From a virus, in IMG/VR virus record IMGVR_UViG_3300025769_000133, positions 1 to 57,579 of that record: 57,579 bases of DNA; one strand, given 5' to 3'. Every line of letters starts with the position of its first letter. Within the stretch, counting starts at the first letter, position 1. Below are positions 34,917 through 44,113 of the stretch, piece after piece. The notes beneath the pieces were generated by a model. That model was not told where the DNA came from. It worked only from the letters and a program-made list of their open reading frames with translations, and did no database searches. The position numbers and the translations under genes are program-made.

Positions 34917-34947
34917 AATATAATATAATATAATTTATTTTTTTGTT

Positions 34948-35769
34948 TTATTTTTGTGTGCTATATTCTTCTTCCCATACTTGTAGTTGTTCATCTCTAA
35001 CTGCAGTTAAAAGTTGAAGACCATCATTAAGAAGCTCTTGCAAGCCCACTTGATCATAACTGTATAAATTTTCGGTTAGATCTCCTGTATCAAATGGCCA
35101 AAAAGATATAAAACTTCCATCAGGAGTTTGCATTTTATTTTGGTCTTGTCCAGATCTAGAAGCAGTTCCTAATCCTTCTGCAATATAAAGATTAACCATT
35201 CCTCCAGCATCATTGTTTATGAAAGGATCAAAATACTCTTTGTTTTTTGTTTTAAACCAATTACCTGCCAAAGTAGCGTATTCATCAAGAACAGCTGGAT
35301 AATATTCAATTTGGTAACTAAAATCAATAATCTCAGTTTCATCTGAAGCCATTGATTTAGAAAAATTACTATTTATTTCAGCAGCAGCTTTTGTGTAAAT
35401 ACTATGACTAACTTCACTACCATTTAATGGGTCATACGGTTCCATTAATTGATCAACGTATTTACCTAAAGACGGATTTCCTGATATATTTATTACTTTT
35501 CCAAACGTGGGATTAAGTTGAAACGACTGGCTTATTAAAGCAGAAGCAGCAAATAATGCATACCTAATACCCTTGTCTTTTGGGATGGCTAATGCAATAA
35601 TAGCACCTTCTCGCCCCAAGTATAAACATGTAGCTTCTGTAAAAGGATCGCCATAAGGTATGTATGCTTTGTTATCAAGGACTTGCCCGTTCACTGAATT
35701 ACGTAATGCAAGACCTCCATTGATTCCAAATGGCGGTTGGGCTACTTTATAACTTATTGTTTTTTTCAT
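34948..35769 (-). CDS. head-associated structural protein, unknown
   Basis: 273 residues, mixed alpha/beta, with LYLGREGAIIALAIPKDKGI and FQLNPTFGKVINISGNPSLG as its most ordered segments. It lies two genes after the major capsid gene, separated from the preceding gene by a 34-base hairpin, and its ATG has the AATTATG context typical of this arm. It might be a head decoration or fibre protein; no family can be named with certainty. Confidence 0.6.
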   Translation of the reverse strand: MKKTISYKVAQPPFGINGGLALRNSVNGQVLDNKAYIPYGDPFTEATCLYLGREGAIIALAIPKDKGIRYALFAASALISQSFQLNPTFGKVINISGNPSLGKYVDQLMEPYDPLNGSEVSHSIYTKAAAEINSNFSKSMASDETEIIDFSYQIEYYPAVLDEYATLAGNWFKTKNKEYFDPFINNDAGGMVNLYIAEGLGTASRSGQDQNKMQTPDGSFISFWPFDTGDLTENLYSYDQVGLQELLNDGLQLLTAVRDEQLQVWEEEYSTQK

Positions 35770-35784
35770 AATTTTTATATTTTA

Positions 35785-35818
35785 AATACAGCCTCTGATT
35801 TAAATCAAAGGCTGTATT
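35785..35818 (-). terminator. long hairpin, probable weak terminator or processing site
   Basis: Inverted repeat: AATACAGCCT pairs with AGGCTGTATT, and the interior TGATTT pairs with AAATCA, with one C/A mismatch between. It lies about 11 bases after the stop of the 243-aa gene. The - strand continues TTTAAAATATAAAAA, a weak U-tract, so it could slow transcription or protect the upstream capsid mRNA. Confidence 0.65.
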
Positions 35819-35829
35819 ATTAATTGTTA

Positions 35830-36561
35830 TTAGTTCCCTCCACTTTGTACAAACTTGTATATGTGCTTTTTGACAATAGTGTCAGCTGAAACATTAGCAT
35901 CTGCAAAAATTGGAGCAGACTCTGTTTGTAATTTAGCTAGTTGATAAACTGGTTTATATTCTTGACAACATAATTGTGTTGAACATTCTTTTTCTTCCAA
36001 TACAACATTTCCACTACTGTCTATAACAGCTGGCCACGTAAATGGACCTCCAGCGACTATTGCTACACAATCATTAGCTAAAGTATCTGCATCATCGGCA
36101 ACTTGTTGCCCCACAACATTCAATTGTCCAACAATCGCTTTAAAATCATCAGTGTTAAATGAAGCACCAAATTCTGACCAAGAATATATCAAACTGAAAT
36201 CAACTACTGCTGTATCTGATAAACCTAGTGATGATACAACACCATTCATTGATTTTTGACCATCCAGTGCAAGATAAGGTATATACTCTGCATTCAAGGA
36301 CAATTCTGTACCTAAATTAGGATATCCTGTTTCATTAGGGTATAAACAAATGTATCTATAAGCAAGTTCAATTCCAGCGTTCCAGTTTATTATATCTTGA
36401 CTTGGATCAACCTTATAGTTTTCAATTACATAATTACTTCCACCCCAGCCAAAATTCGTTGATTGTGGGCTAAAGTCAAAATTGGTAGGTAAATCATTAT
36501 TTGGAGACGATATAAAATAAGAACCGTCTGTTTGTGCTATTTTTACTTTTATACTTGACAT
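35830..36561 (-). CDS. capsid-associated structural protein with Cys cluster
   Basis: 243 residues, directly downstream of the major capsid gene with an AATTATG start. Beta-rich N-terminal half (SYFISSPNNDLP, AYRYICLYPNETG), helical centre (FKAIVGQLNVVGQQVADDADT), and a compact Cys group KECSTQLCCQEY near residue 200. The disulfide- or metal-type cluster is uncommon in cytoplasm-assembled head proteins. Abundant co-expression with the capsid gene suggests a decoration, vertex or head-fibre protein; no family identified. Confidence 0.62.
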   Translation of the reverse strand: MSSIKVKIAQTDGSYFISSPNNDLPTNFDFSPQSTNFGWGGSNYVIENYKVDPSQDIINWNAGIELAYRYICLYPNETGYPNLGTELSLNAEYIPYLALDGQKSMNGVVSSLGLSDTAVVDFSLIYSWSEFGASFNTDDFKAIVGQLNVVGQQVADDADTLANDCVAIVAGGPFTWPAVIDSSGNVVLEEKECSTQLCCQEYKPVYQLAKLQTESAPIFADANVSADTIVKKHIYKFVQSGGN

Positions 36562-36587
36562 AATTTATGTTTTTAAAGATTAATAAA

Positions 36588-38048
36588 TTACGCTACAAAT
36601 AATACAAAGTTATTAGCAGCCTGTACACATAGACATCTTTCAGAAAGATAATGAACTTCCATAGCATCAAGAGATGAAGTATAAGCTCCACCTACTGAAC
36701 CAGTGATCCATGATTTCATTCTTCTATCGTCTGTTTCAGAAGCTCTGTATCTTACGTGTAAGAACGGGCGTCTGATGTTTGATCCTAACATTTGATCATA
36801 TACTGTTGAAGTTCCAGCAGGAATTAACACACCTTTGATATCGTTAACCATACCTCTTGTAGAAGCATCGTTTAAGTATTTCCAGTCAGTTTTGTAGAAG
36901 TCATAAGAACCTCTTCTGAAACCAGAAAAACCAAAGTTTAATGCCATTTCAGCTTCGTTATCGAATAAACCATAAGAAGCAGCGCTTGTGTTGTTATATC
37001 CACCACCAGCTTGAGCAGCAATCATATCATCAAAGTCTAAAGCTGTAGCCCTGTCTAAGAATAACATGTTTTCTTCAATAGCACCTTGTAAATCTAGTTG
37101 TGAAAGTATTTGATCGAAATCACCTAAAGCACCAGCACCAGGATTAGCAGCACCAGAAAAACCAGCATATACATTACCTCTTTCTTCTAAAGCAGCAAAC
37201 ATACCTTGAGTACCAGTTCCATTAGTACCACCAGTATAGCCAGCAACACCAGAATTAGCAGCGGCTAATTCACCTTCAACCATCGCCATTTCAAGATAAT
37301 CTTCATATCTTAATCTAGTTTCTGATTCAGCTTTCATATACCATAAGAATCCAGACGTTCCGTCTTCTGTAGCAACTTCAACCCAACCGATTTGAGCAGT
37401 GTCAGAACCATTAACTAAATACTTGTCTTTAATAATAGTTGGTTTGTTAGAGAACTGAGTGAAAGATGGAGTTACTGATCCTTCCATTCCTAATGTTCCT
37501 TTTGCAAAGTCAGATCCGTAAACGAATACTTTTAAATCAGCGTTTGATAAAGCAGCAAAGTCAGCAGCAGTATAACAAACAGCAGTAAAATCTAAGTTTG
37601 TTGGATTTCCAGGATTTGGAGCTACAGTAATTAAACCTTTTAATGTTAATCCAGTAGCTGGATCAAACACCACGATGTTTTGATTAACTCTAACAGCAAC
37701 CTCATTACCACCAGGTACAATAACTGAAAATACAGTTTCACCATTAGCAGCAGGTGCTCCTTTTGATACATTGTCATAACCAATGTGTAATCTATTTTGT
37801 TCAGACCAAATTACTTGATCAGATGTCATTGGCATTTCAGCGCCAACCATTCTTAAAAATCCAGATAACGTTCTGTTACCGAATCTCTCTACTTCCTGCT
37901 CATATAATTCAGGTAAGTATTGTTGTGCAAAACTGCTAAAGTCAGCAGCATTTGGATCAGTCCACTGCAAGTAGTTACTTGACAATATTGACTGGTCTTG
38001 AGTTGGTGTTAATCCAGCGTTTTGCACTGTAAAATTTCCTAAAGCCAT
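36588..38048 (-). CDS. major capsid protein, crAss-like HK97 fold (probable)
   Basis: 486 residues. The N-terminal arm (MALGNFTVQNAGLTPTQDQ) is followed by SFAQQYLPELYEQEVERFGNRTLSGFLRMVGAEMPM (read as YLPELYEQEVERFGNRTL then SGFLRMVGAEMPM), SDQVIWSEQNRLHIGYD, and a C-terminal NIRRPFLHVRYRASETDDR with VHYLSERCLCVQ. These segments match the major capsid proteins of crAss-like phages in pattern and in position after the portal and scaffold genes. The sequence uses more Gly/Ala codons than its neighbours, as expected for a highly expressed gene. The HK97 fold itself is inferred from family. Confidence 0.87.
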   Translation of the reverse strand: MALGNFTVQNAGLTPTQDQSILSSNYLQWTDPNAADFSSFAQQYLPELYEQEVERFGNRTLSGFLRMVGAEMPMTSDQVIWSEQNRLHIGYDNVSKGAPAANGETVFSVIVPGGNEVAVRVNQNIVVFDPATGLTLKGLITVAPNPGNPTNLDFTAVCYTAADFAALSNADLKVFVYGSDFAKGTLGMEGSVTPSFTQFSNKPTIIKDKYLVNGSDTAQIGWVEVATEDGTSGFLWYMKAESETRLRYEDYLEMAMVEGELAAANSGVAGYTGGTNGTGTQGMFAALEERGNVYAGFSGAANPGAGALGDFDQILSQLDLQGAIEENMLFLDRATALDFDDMIAAQAGGGYNNTSAASYGLFDNEAEMALNFGFSGFRRGSYDFYKTDWKYLNDASTRGMVNDIKGVLIPAGTSTVYDQMLGSNIRRPFLHVRYRASETDDRRMKSWITGSVGGAYTSSLDAMEVHYLSERCLCVQAANNFVLFVA

Positions 38049-38066
38049 AATTTTTGGTTTTAATTT

Positions 38067-39242
38067 TTATCGTTTTTTAATTTTTAATTTAGAACTATTG
38101 GCCCCACTAATAGCTTTAACCTTTAGACCATTTAAATAAATAGAGTCGTCTGGTTGCGATATTCGTGGTGAATTACTTATATTTTTAGAATTAGCAGCTA
38201 CGTTTTTAATAGCATCAGCTTTTCCTTGTTCATAAAAGTGACTAGCTATAGTATCTATGTTTTTAGCAGCGAACAAAGATTTGTGATATTTGTTTAAGTC
38301 TTTAACTCTACCTTCTTCATCAAGGAACATCCCCAAGAATTTAGTAATGTCAGATTGACTATCTAATAACTCTTCTGTATTATTAACATTATATCTAACC
38401 TTTTTCTCTCCAAGATTAAAATCAAAACCTTTGAAATCTTCTTTAAAGAACTTGTTAGTGTTGTCAATAAACTCTTCGCGAGTCTTTTTAACTTTCTCTT
38501 GTTCGTTATTGTATCTATTGAAAAAGTCCATTGCTTTTTGTTGTTCTTGAGTTACGCCTGGTCTCAACTTGATCTCATCGTAATATTTGGATTTTGTTTC
38601 TTCAAGAAAATCTTTAGCTTTGGCTACTTCTTCTTTTATAGCAAGCTTTCGCTTGCGTATAGTTTTTTCATCATCTTCTTCTTCATTATATGAAAATTCA
38701 TCATTAAGTAGAAACTCAATTTCTTCCATATTTAAATGAGGTTTAGAAGATTTATAATATTCTTTTAATAATGTTACGTCATCCACTTTGTTGTAATCAG
38801 CGTTTAATCTAACGTAATCTTCTACATTACCACCAGTTTCTTCCATAAATGAAACTAGTTTCTCTATATTTTCAGGTAATTTTTTACCTAATACTTTTTC
38901 GTCTCTAACAGCTTCTTTAAGTTCTTTTTCAACTTCTTTAGTTTCATTTTTAACTTCTTCTTCTGTTATTTCTTGAATCGGCGACCCACTCTCTTCTTTG
39001 TTTTCTTCTTTGGTAAGCTCTTGCACGGGCGGTTTGGATACGCTTCCTTCCATCTTTTGTACATCTTCGGCTTGTTTATTTTCATCCAAGTGCACTGTGC
39101 TTGACTCTGTAGTGGCATCTTCTTTATTTTTACTTAAATCAATTTTATTGTTTTCTACTTTTTTATTAGAAAACTTTTTTGGTTTTTTCTTCATTTTAAA
39201 CTCACCTTCTTGAGGTATGTTTTCTTTTGGCTTTTCTTCCAT
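38067..39242 (-). CDS. scaffold-like capsid assembly protein
   Basis: 391 residues, almost all Lys and Glu with long helices and no hydrophobic core segments. Its first 130 residues are a disordered Lys/Glu/Ser/Thr run, residues about 130-330 form coiled-coil segments (VEDYVRLNADYNKVDDVTLL, KEEVAKAKDFLEETKSKY), and the tail is basic (SGANSSKLKIKKR). This composition, with position between portal and capsid genes, is that of phage scaffolding proteins, which bind the coat through a basic C-terminal hook. The name comes from design and context, not from sequence homology. Confidence 0.7.
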   Translation of the reverse strand: MEEKPKENIPQEGEFKMKKKPKKFSNKKVENNKIDLSKNKEDATTESSTVHLDENKQAEDVQKMEGSVSKPPVQELTKEENKEESGSPIQEITEEEVKNETKEVEKELKEAVRDEKVLGKKLPENIEKLVSFMEETGGNVEDYVRLNADYNKVDDVTLLKEYYKSSKPHLNMEEIEFLLNDEFSYNEEEDDEKTIRKRKLAIKEEVAKAKDFLEETKSKYYDEIKLRPGVTQEQQKAMDFFNRYNNEQEKVKKTREEFIDNTNKFFKEDFKGFDFNLGEKKVRYNVNNTEELLDSQSDITKFLGMFLDEEGRVKDLNKYHKSLFAAKNIDTIASHFYEQGKADAIKNVAANSKNISNSPRISQPDDSIYLNGLKVKAISGANSSKLKIKKR

Positions 39243-39259
39243 GATATGATATTATATAA

Positions 39260-41614
39260 TTAACGTGGTACTTCAAAGTTAGTAGGTAAAGTATCTTCTT
39301 GCCTTTGTTGTATCATTTGACTCTGTTGAGTCGCTTGTATTTTAGTTCGTTTGTCTTTACGATCTTCGATTCTATTTTCTTTCTGTTGCATAGCATCAAC
39401 TTCCATTTGTTTTAATTGTTTGTCAAAACCAAATTGAAGTTCTGCTAATTGTTTTTTAAGTTGACCTTCTGTTTCTATTTTTTGTAATTCAAATTGAGAC
39501 TTACCTTGCTCTATTTGAAGTTCTGTTTGAGCTATCGCTTGTCGCTTTTGAACTTCTGCAGCAGCTGTTCTTTCAGCTGTTTGAGCTTGAGCATCTGCTT
39601 GTGCAGCTATCATTTGCTGTTGCTGAGCGTTGTCTTGTTCTCTTTTCTGTTCTTCTTTTAATTTTAAAAGTTTATTAGCAAGCTTAAGGTTTTTTATTTC
39701 TCTTATATCTACAGCGTCTGGTAAAGTTATACTTTGTTGTTGAAGAGCCATTTGAATGTTTTGCTCAAGCATTGCTCTTTCTTCCTCATCAGGTTCTATT
39801 TCTAAGTAAATACCAAAATCGTATAAATGTATATTTTTTATTTCTTCTAAAGTTTTAACATTATACAAACTAATACTGTCTATTAAACTTTCTCTTAATA
39901 AATCAAATTCTAAACTATCTGAAACTCTAAGCGAAATATTTTCACAAGCTCTTAATACTAGATATAAACTAGCACTTAATATATGTCTAGTAGCAGTGTT
40001 TGAGTTTGCTGCAGCTAGCTTTTGTAAACCTACTAAACTATCTTTTGATGGGTTACTACCATCTCTAGCTTCATTTAAACCGGTCACGTCTCTTATCATT
40101 TGTAAATAATATTGATAAGTCTGTATTAAAGCCTGAATTTTTTGCTGACCGCTTGATGAAGTTAGCTCTTGTATTGGAACTTTACCGTGATTAAAGTCTC
40201 CATCTTGAGTCATTGATCTACCTACAATACTACCAGTTTGAAAATACATATTTAATGCTTCCGCTGGATTATAACTAGTGCCATTACCTAAATCAACCTC
40301 TGCTAAACCATCAACATCCATAAACACACCATCAGGAACTGTTCTAGATAATACTTGCTGTAGTTTCAACGAGGTCAACTGTATAGTATCAGCAAAACCT
40401 ATCATACGTTCTACAAGAGATTCTATACGTCCTTTGTAAATATGAGGAGCAACTATTTGATAATTCATATTTACTTTTGTAGCATTAGAGAAGGGTCTAG
40501 TCATATTTTCAGCTATTTCCCATTCCAACATTATAGGATGACCTAGTATTTTAGCACCTTTATATAACACTTCTACTGATCTAGAAACTCTATCAAATTT
40601 ATCACTTGGTGGTGGGTTAAAAAAATCGTGTTTTTCTATAGCTTTTTCTAAACCTTGATCAGTATATTTTATTTTATAAACTTGATCAGCAAATGTTTTA
40701 TATTCAAAAAACAGCACCTGAACAGTGTTATTATTGTCCTCTCCTTGCCAGTTTCTTGTATAATTAGTATTACCTGGATATTTTTGAATTTCCTCTAACT
40801 CTTTTGGTGGTATTTCTGGATATAACTTTTTTAACTCAGGTATACTCAAAGATTTAACTTCCCCAACGTAATATATATCCTCAAAGTTAGGATCTTCTGT
40901 ATATGACCAAACTAAGTTAGCTGGATCAACATAATCAACAGTAATACCTTCAGTTCTATTCCAACCTGTTTTTACTGCGCCAATACCTAAAACAACTAAA
41001 TCTCTGTTAAATCTATTTCTTACTAAGTCAAATTTATTTTTAGCTAAAGTATTTTCTATTAATTCTTCTTCAGCTATTTCAATTGCTTGCTTATAGTCAA
41101 GCTGCATGTGTATTTCTAATTCTTCTTCAGTCTCAGGAGAACCTTCTGGTGCTTCAGCTATATCTATATTTAGCTTTGACTTTACTTGATTTATAAATTG
41201 TCTAGTCTTTATATCTCTAAGTATTTTTTCACCGTAGTCAGTTCTTTTTTTCTGTGAAGAAGGATCTTGAGAATAAGCTTTTATATCGTAAACTTTTTCA
41301 GACATTCCATTAACTACAATATCTACAAATTTAGGAATAACAGGCACAGGTTTCCAGTCTAGGTTTAAATACGATAAATCTCCATTCACGGATAATTCGT
41401 CTTTATATTTTTGCACTGATTGTTCTCCTCTAGAATATAATCTTCTTTGGTGAAATATATTATAATTAAAAGAATATCTAGTTCCACCAACACCTTGAGC
41501 AAACCATTGTCCTTCTATTGCTCTTGCCACTTGCATACCGTAGTCTAGTGACATTTTCTCTTCTTGAGGTACTACTTGATCAGGAAAGGAACTTCTATTA
41601 TTGGTGTAAATCAT
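39260..41614 (-). CDS. portal protein, crAss-like
   Basis: 784 residues; forms the dodecameric ring for DNA entry and exit. Portal features include the early WFAQGVGGTRYSFNYN, YLNLDWKPVPVIPKFVDIVV, VDPANLVWSYTEDPNFED, the helical stem region ERMIGFADTIQLTSLKLQQVL, and VTGLNEARDGSNPSKDSLVG, which matches the conserved wing/crown part of crAss-like portals. The last 130 residues are a Gln/Lys/Glu coiled coil (EEQKREQDNAQQQQM, FELQKIETEGQLKKQLAEL) forming an extended barrel-like tail. Its start lies 17 bases inside the TerL gene, the usual terminase-portal arrangement. Confidence 0.88.
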   Translation of the reverse strand: MIYTNNRSSFPDQVVPQEEKMSLDYGMQVARAIEGQWFAQGVGGTRYSFNYNIFHQRRLYSRGEQSVQKYKDELSVNGDLSYLNLDWKPVPVIPKFVDIVVNGMSEKVYDIKAYSQDPSSQKKRTDYGEKILRDIKTRQFINQVKSKLNIDIAEAPEGSPETEEELEIHMQLDYKQAIEIAEEELIENTLAKNKFDLVRNRFNRDLVVLGIGAVKTGWNRTEGITVDYVDPANLVWSYTEDPNFEDIYYVGEVKSLSIPELKKLYPEIPPKELEEIQKYPGNTNYTRNWQGEDNNNTVQVLFFEYKTFADQVYKIKYTDQGLEKAIEKHDFFNPPPSDKFDRVSRSVEVLYKGAKILGHPIMLEWEIAENMTRPFSNATKVNMNYQIVAPHIYKGRIESLVERMIGFADTIQLTSLKLQQVLSRTVPDGVFMDVDGLAEVDLGNGTSYNPAEALNMYFQTGSIVGRSMTQDGDFNHGKVPIQELTSSSGQQKIQALIQTYQYYLQMIRDVTGLNEARDGSNPSKDSLVGLQKLAAANSNTATRHILSASLYLVLRACENISLRVSDSLEFDLLRESLIDSISLYNVKTLEEIKNIHLYDFGIYLEIEPDEEERAMLEQNIQMALQQQSITLPDAVDIREIKNLKLANKLLKLKEEQKREQDNAQQQQMIAAQADAQAQTAERTAAAEVQKRQAIAQTELQIEQGKSQFELQKIETEGQLKKQLAELQFGFDKQLKQMEVDAMQQKENRIEDRKDKRTKIQATQQSQMIQQRQEDTLPTNFEVPR

Positions 41615-43838
41615 TATTTATTATTTTTGAAAGTATACCATTATTGTTATACGTTTTTATCCCTAAATTAATTTTTTTAGTTTGTCTACTGGCAATTGGT
41701 TTATACTTATTTTTATTGCAAGCCATTATCGCTAAACCTGAACTAATAGAAGCATCGTGTTTTGTTCTTCTATTTATATCAAATTGAGCCCAATCTTCTA
41801 AGGTTTTTTGATGATACATATCACCATAAAAGTCACCTTTTAAACCAACATATGAATCTATATAGGATTCTATAGCCGCCGCGTGTGCTTGTTTAATATC
41901 TTCGCTAGAATTAGGTATTCCACCTATTTCTTTTTCTGTAGTTGAAAGCTTGTTCCAAACTTTATCAGGCCTATTCATTGAAAAACCTCTATAACCTCTA
42001 CGTTTAAAGTAATAAAGTAATCTAGGTTTATTGTTTTCTGCTAACAATGGCATTCCATAAAACACACATGCCATCAAAACTTCTTCAAAAAATATATCAG
42101 CAGTCTGAGGTCTAGCTATATATTCTAAAAAGAAATGATTTGGAGGTGCATCTTCCATAGAAAATTTTGTTAGTCCATGTAGTGATCCATTAGACCCTTT
42201 GCCGTCGACAGTACCACTAATATCATAAGAATCACAACCAAGTGCTCCGATATGATCATTTCCAGGGTATTTAACTCCATTTTTTATAATTACTTGATTT
42301 TGAAGATTTTTAGGTGGAACCCATGATATATTAAATCTACCATCTTTGTTTGGCATAAAAATAACATTAGTATCTTTAATACCATCCACCCATTGAAAAC
42401 TTCCTGTTGTAACACTGTTTATATTGTTTATTTCTTCGTTATAATCTATCTGTTCGTAGATTTTAGTTAAGTTAAATAAACTTTGTTTAGTTTCATCTCT
42501 AAAAGCGTGCTTTTCTGTTCTAGGAAATTGTCTGTAATATTCGTTTAAACTATCAGCGTCTTCTTTTAATCCTTCAACTTCATTTTCCCAATGCTCTATT
42601 ACTCCAATTTTAATTGGGATACCATCAATTCCATTTGTTTTATTTTCTGGCGTATTGAATACAGGTGATCCAAAAGTATCCATGAATCCTTCGTAGTTCC
42701 ATTCCATAGGGATGAAAAGAGAATAGAGTCCGCTAGCTGTTTGTCCGTTTCTATTTCTTTTTGTAACATCTGAAGAGTAGTATAATTTTTTGAAGTTATT
42801 TCCACCTTTATCTAATGCATTTGAAGTTGAGCCCATCATACATTTACCTACGATCTTACGTCCTAGTCTTAATGTAGTTTTTGTAACTCTCCAGTTATTT
42901 AATATATTGTCAGGTCTTTCCCATTTACCACTTTCATCATGAGCTAATATTTTCAATTTCTCACCATCGTAAGAGTTGTCACCTGTGTTTTTCCAATCTA
43001 TAGTTGTATCTAATCCTTCTAACTCGGCTAATTTAACATTGTCGTCTAGTTTACGTCTAGTAAGTTTCGAAGCTGGGACTCTATATGCCAGTTCGGTCTT
43101 AGGACGATCCATACCATCCTGGATCGGTTTGAAGAAAAACGGATAGTTAACGGATATCGGGACAACTTTATCTGTGAACATTTTTTTAGCATCTGCTCCA
43201 GACTTTGAAAGGATACCGAATCTAGCGTCTGAAGATATTGTGGCTTGGTTGACAAGTTCAGCGGACGACATAAACGAAAATCCTGATCGTCTGTTTTTAA
43301 GATAACACATTCCGTAGCATCTATTGTCAGCTTTGCAAGCTTGCCAGAATATAAAAAATAACCTGTTTGCTTCTCTATAATCGGCTGAACCAACATCGAT
43401 TTTTGACCACTGCAAGTACATATAGTGAGTGCCTGTAATATAAGTAGGCACGCCGTTATTATAAAACCAGTAACCTTCTTCTCTTCTCTTAAATTCTTCA
43501 TCTATATAATCAAACCATTTTTCTTTAAAATCTGTAGGATATTCCTCCCAGTCAAATCTGCTTTTAATTTTAGCTAATTCTTTTGGGTACTCTTGTTTTT
43601 CCCAGTATTGTTCCGTTTTGTTTTCGCTTCGTTTAAACGGTTCATGCTCTGCTGGTAAAGCAATCCTGAGATTTTGAATTTCAATGATCTGTCCAATTTG
43701 TCCAGTTTTACTAATTACTATAAAGTCATAATCTGCATTGTAACCATATTCCCACTTTTTTAATTTATTTTGTTTTTTGAGAATTTTGTCATTAACAACA
43801 TCTTTTATTTCTTTCCAAAGTGTCTGTTGATAACTCAT
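41598..43838 (-). CDS. terL: terminase large subunit (TerL), crAss-like
   Basis: 746 residues; ATP-driven packaging motor with a nuclease domain. GYWFYNNGVPTYITGTHYMY near residue 118 is typical for crAss-like TerL. The Walker A-like motif CYLKNRRSGFSFMS (about 177-190) is the deviant arginine-bearing type, and Walker B is KILAHDES (about 297-304). RNase H-like nuclease residues are visible in LGCDSYDISGT (about 533) and NRRTKHDASISSG (about 690). It overlaps the small upstream gene by 4 bases and the portal gene by 17. The length is somewhat above the usual TerL. Confidence 0.93.
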   Translation of the reverse strand: MSYQQTLWKEIKDVVNDKILKKQNKLKKWEYGYNADYDFIVISKTGQIGQIIEIQNLRIALPAEHEPFKRSENKTEQYWEKQEYPKELAKIKSRFDWEEYPTDFKEKWFDYIDEEFKRREEGYWFYNNGVPTYITGTHYMYLQWSKIDVGSADYREANRLFFIFWQACKADNRCYGMCYLKNRRSGFSFMSSAELVNQATISSDARFGILSKSGADAKKMFTDKVVPISVNYPFFFKPIQDGMDRPKTELAYRVPASKLTRRKLDDNVKLAELEGLDTTIDWKNTGDNSYDGEKLKILAHDESGKWERPDNILNNWRVTKTTLRLGRKIVGKCMMGSTSNALDKGGNNFKKLYYSSDVTKRNRNGQTASGLYSLFIPMEWNYEGFMDTFGSPVFNTPENKTNGIDGIPIKIGVIEHWENEVEGLKEDADSLNEYYRQFPRTEKHAFRDETKQSLFNLTKIYEQIDYNEEINNINSVTTGSFQWVDGIKDTNVIFMPNKDGRFNISWVPPKNLQNQVIIKNGVKYPGNDHIGALGCDSYDISGTVDGKGSNGSLHGLTKFSMEDAPPNHFFLEYIARPQTADIFFEEVLMACVFYGMPLLAENNKPRLLYYFKRRGYRGFSMNRPDKVWNKLSTTEKEIGGIPNSSEDIKQAHAAAIESYIDSYVGLKGDFYGDMYHQKTLEDWAQFDINRRTKHDASISSGLAIMACNKNKYKPIASRQTKKINLGIKTYNNNGILSKIINNDLHQ

Positions 43839-44113
43839 TTACTACGCCCTTCTGCAAAACCTTTAAAAGCTCTTTCTTCTTTTACTTCTTCTTTAGGTTT
43901 TCCTTCTAATAAGTTTTCTTCTTCTTCTAGTCTTTTTAATATTTCAAAAGCATCAAATATTGCTAGTTTTTTAGTTGCAGCGGCGTTCTTGAGTCGGTCC
44001 GCAGTCACATCCTCGCCCGTATCTACAATCGGTTCCTTTGCTACTTTTATAAGCTCCTTCACTGCTAATTGCCCAGCTTGGATTATACTCTTTTTCGTTT
44101 CCTTCGTATTCAT
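43835..44113 (-). CDS. small helical protein upstream of TerL, candidate terminase small subunit
   Basis: 92 residues, entirely helical: KKSIIQAGQLAVKELIKVAK, then DRLKNAAATKKLAIFDAFEI and ILKRLEEEENLLEG, with a basic/acidic tail. The central pattern DRLKNAAATKKLAIFDAFEI is one I have seen in several marine phage genomes without a function. Overlap of 4 bases with terL and a small helical DNA-binding-like shape make it the best terminase small-subunit candidate here, though no clear HTH is visible. It overlaps the upstream gene by 143 bases in another frame. Confidence 0.7.
   Translation of the reverse strand: MNTKETKKSIIQAGQLAVKELIKVAKEPIVDTGEDVTADRLKNAAATKKLAIFDAFEILKRLEEEENLLEGKPKEEVKEERAFKGFAEGRSK

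Noticed and set aside
34917-34940. TAATA repeat run upstream of the 250-aa gene as a promoter
   Set aside because: It is simple A+T repeat DNA without a clear -33 TTTG/-7 TAnnTTTG pair of Bacteroidota promoters; kept only as context.
43046-43501. - strand open frame of 151 residues
   Set aside because: Entirely inside the TerL coding frame, covering the conserved ATPase motif region; no independent domain visible.
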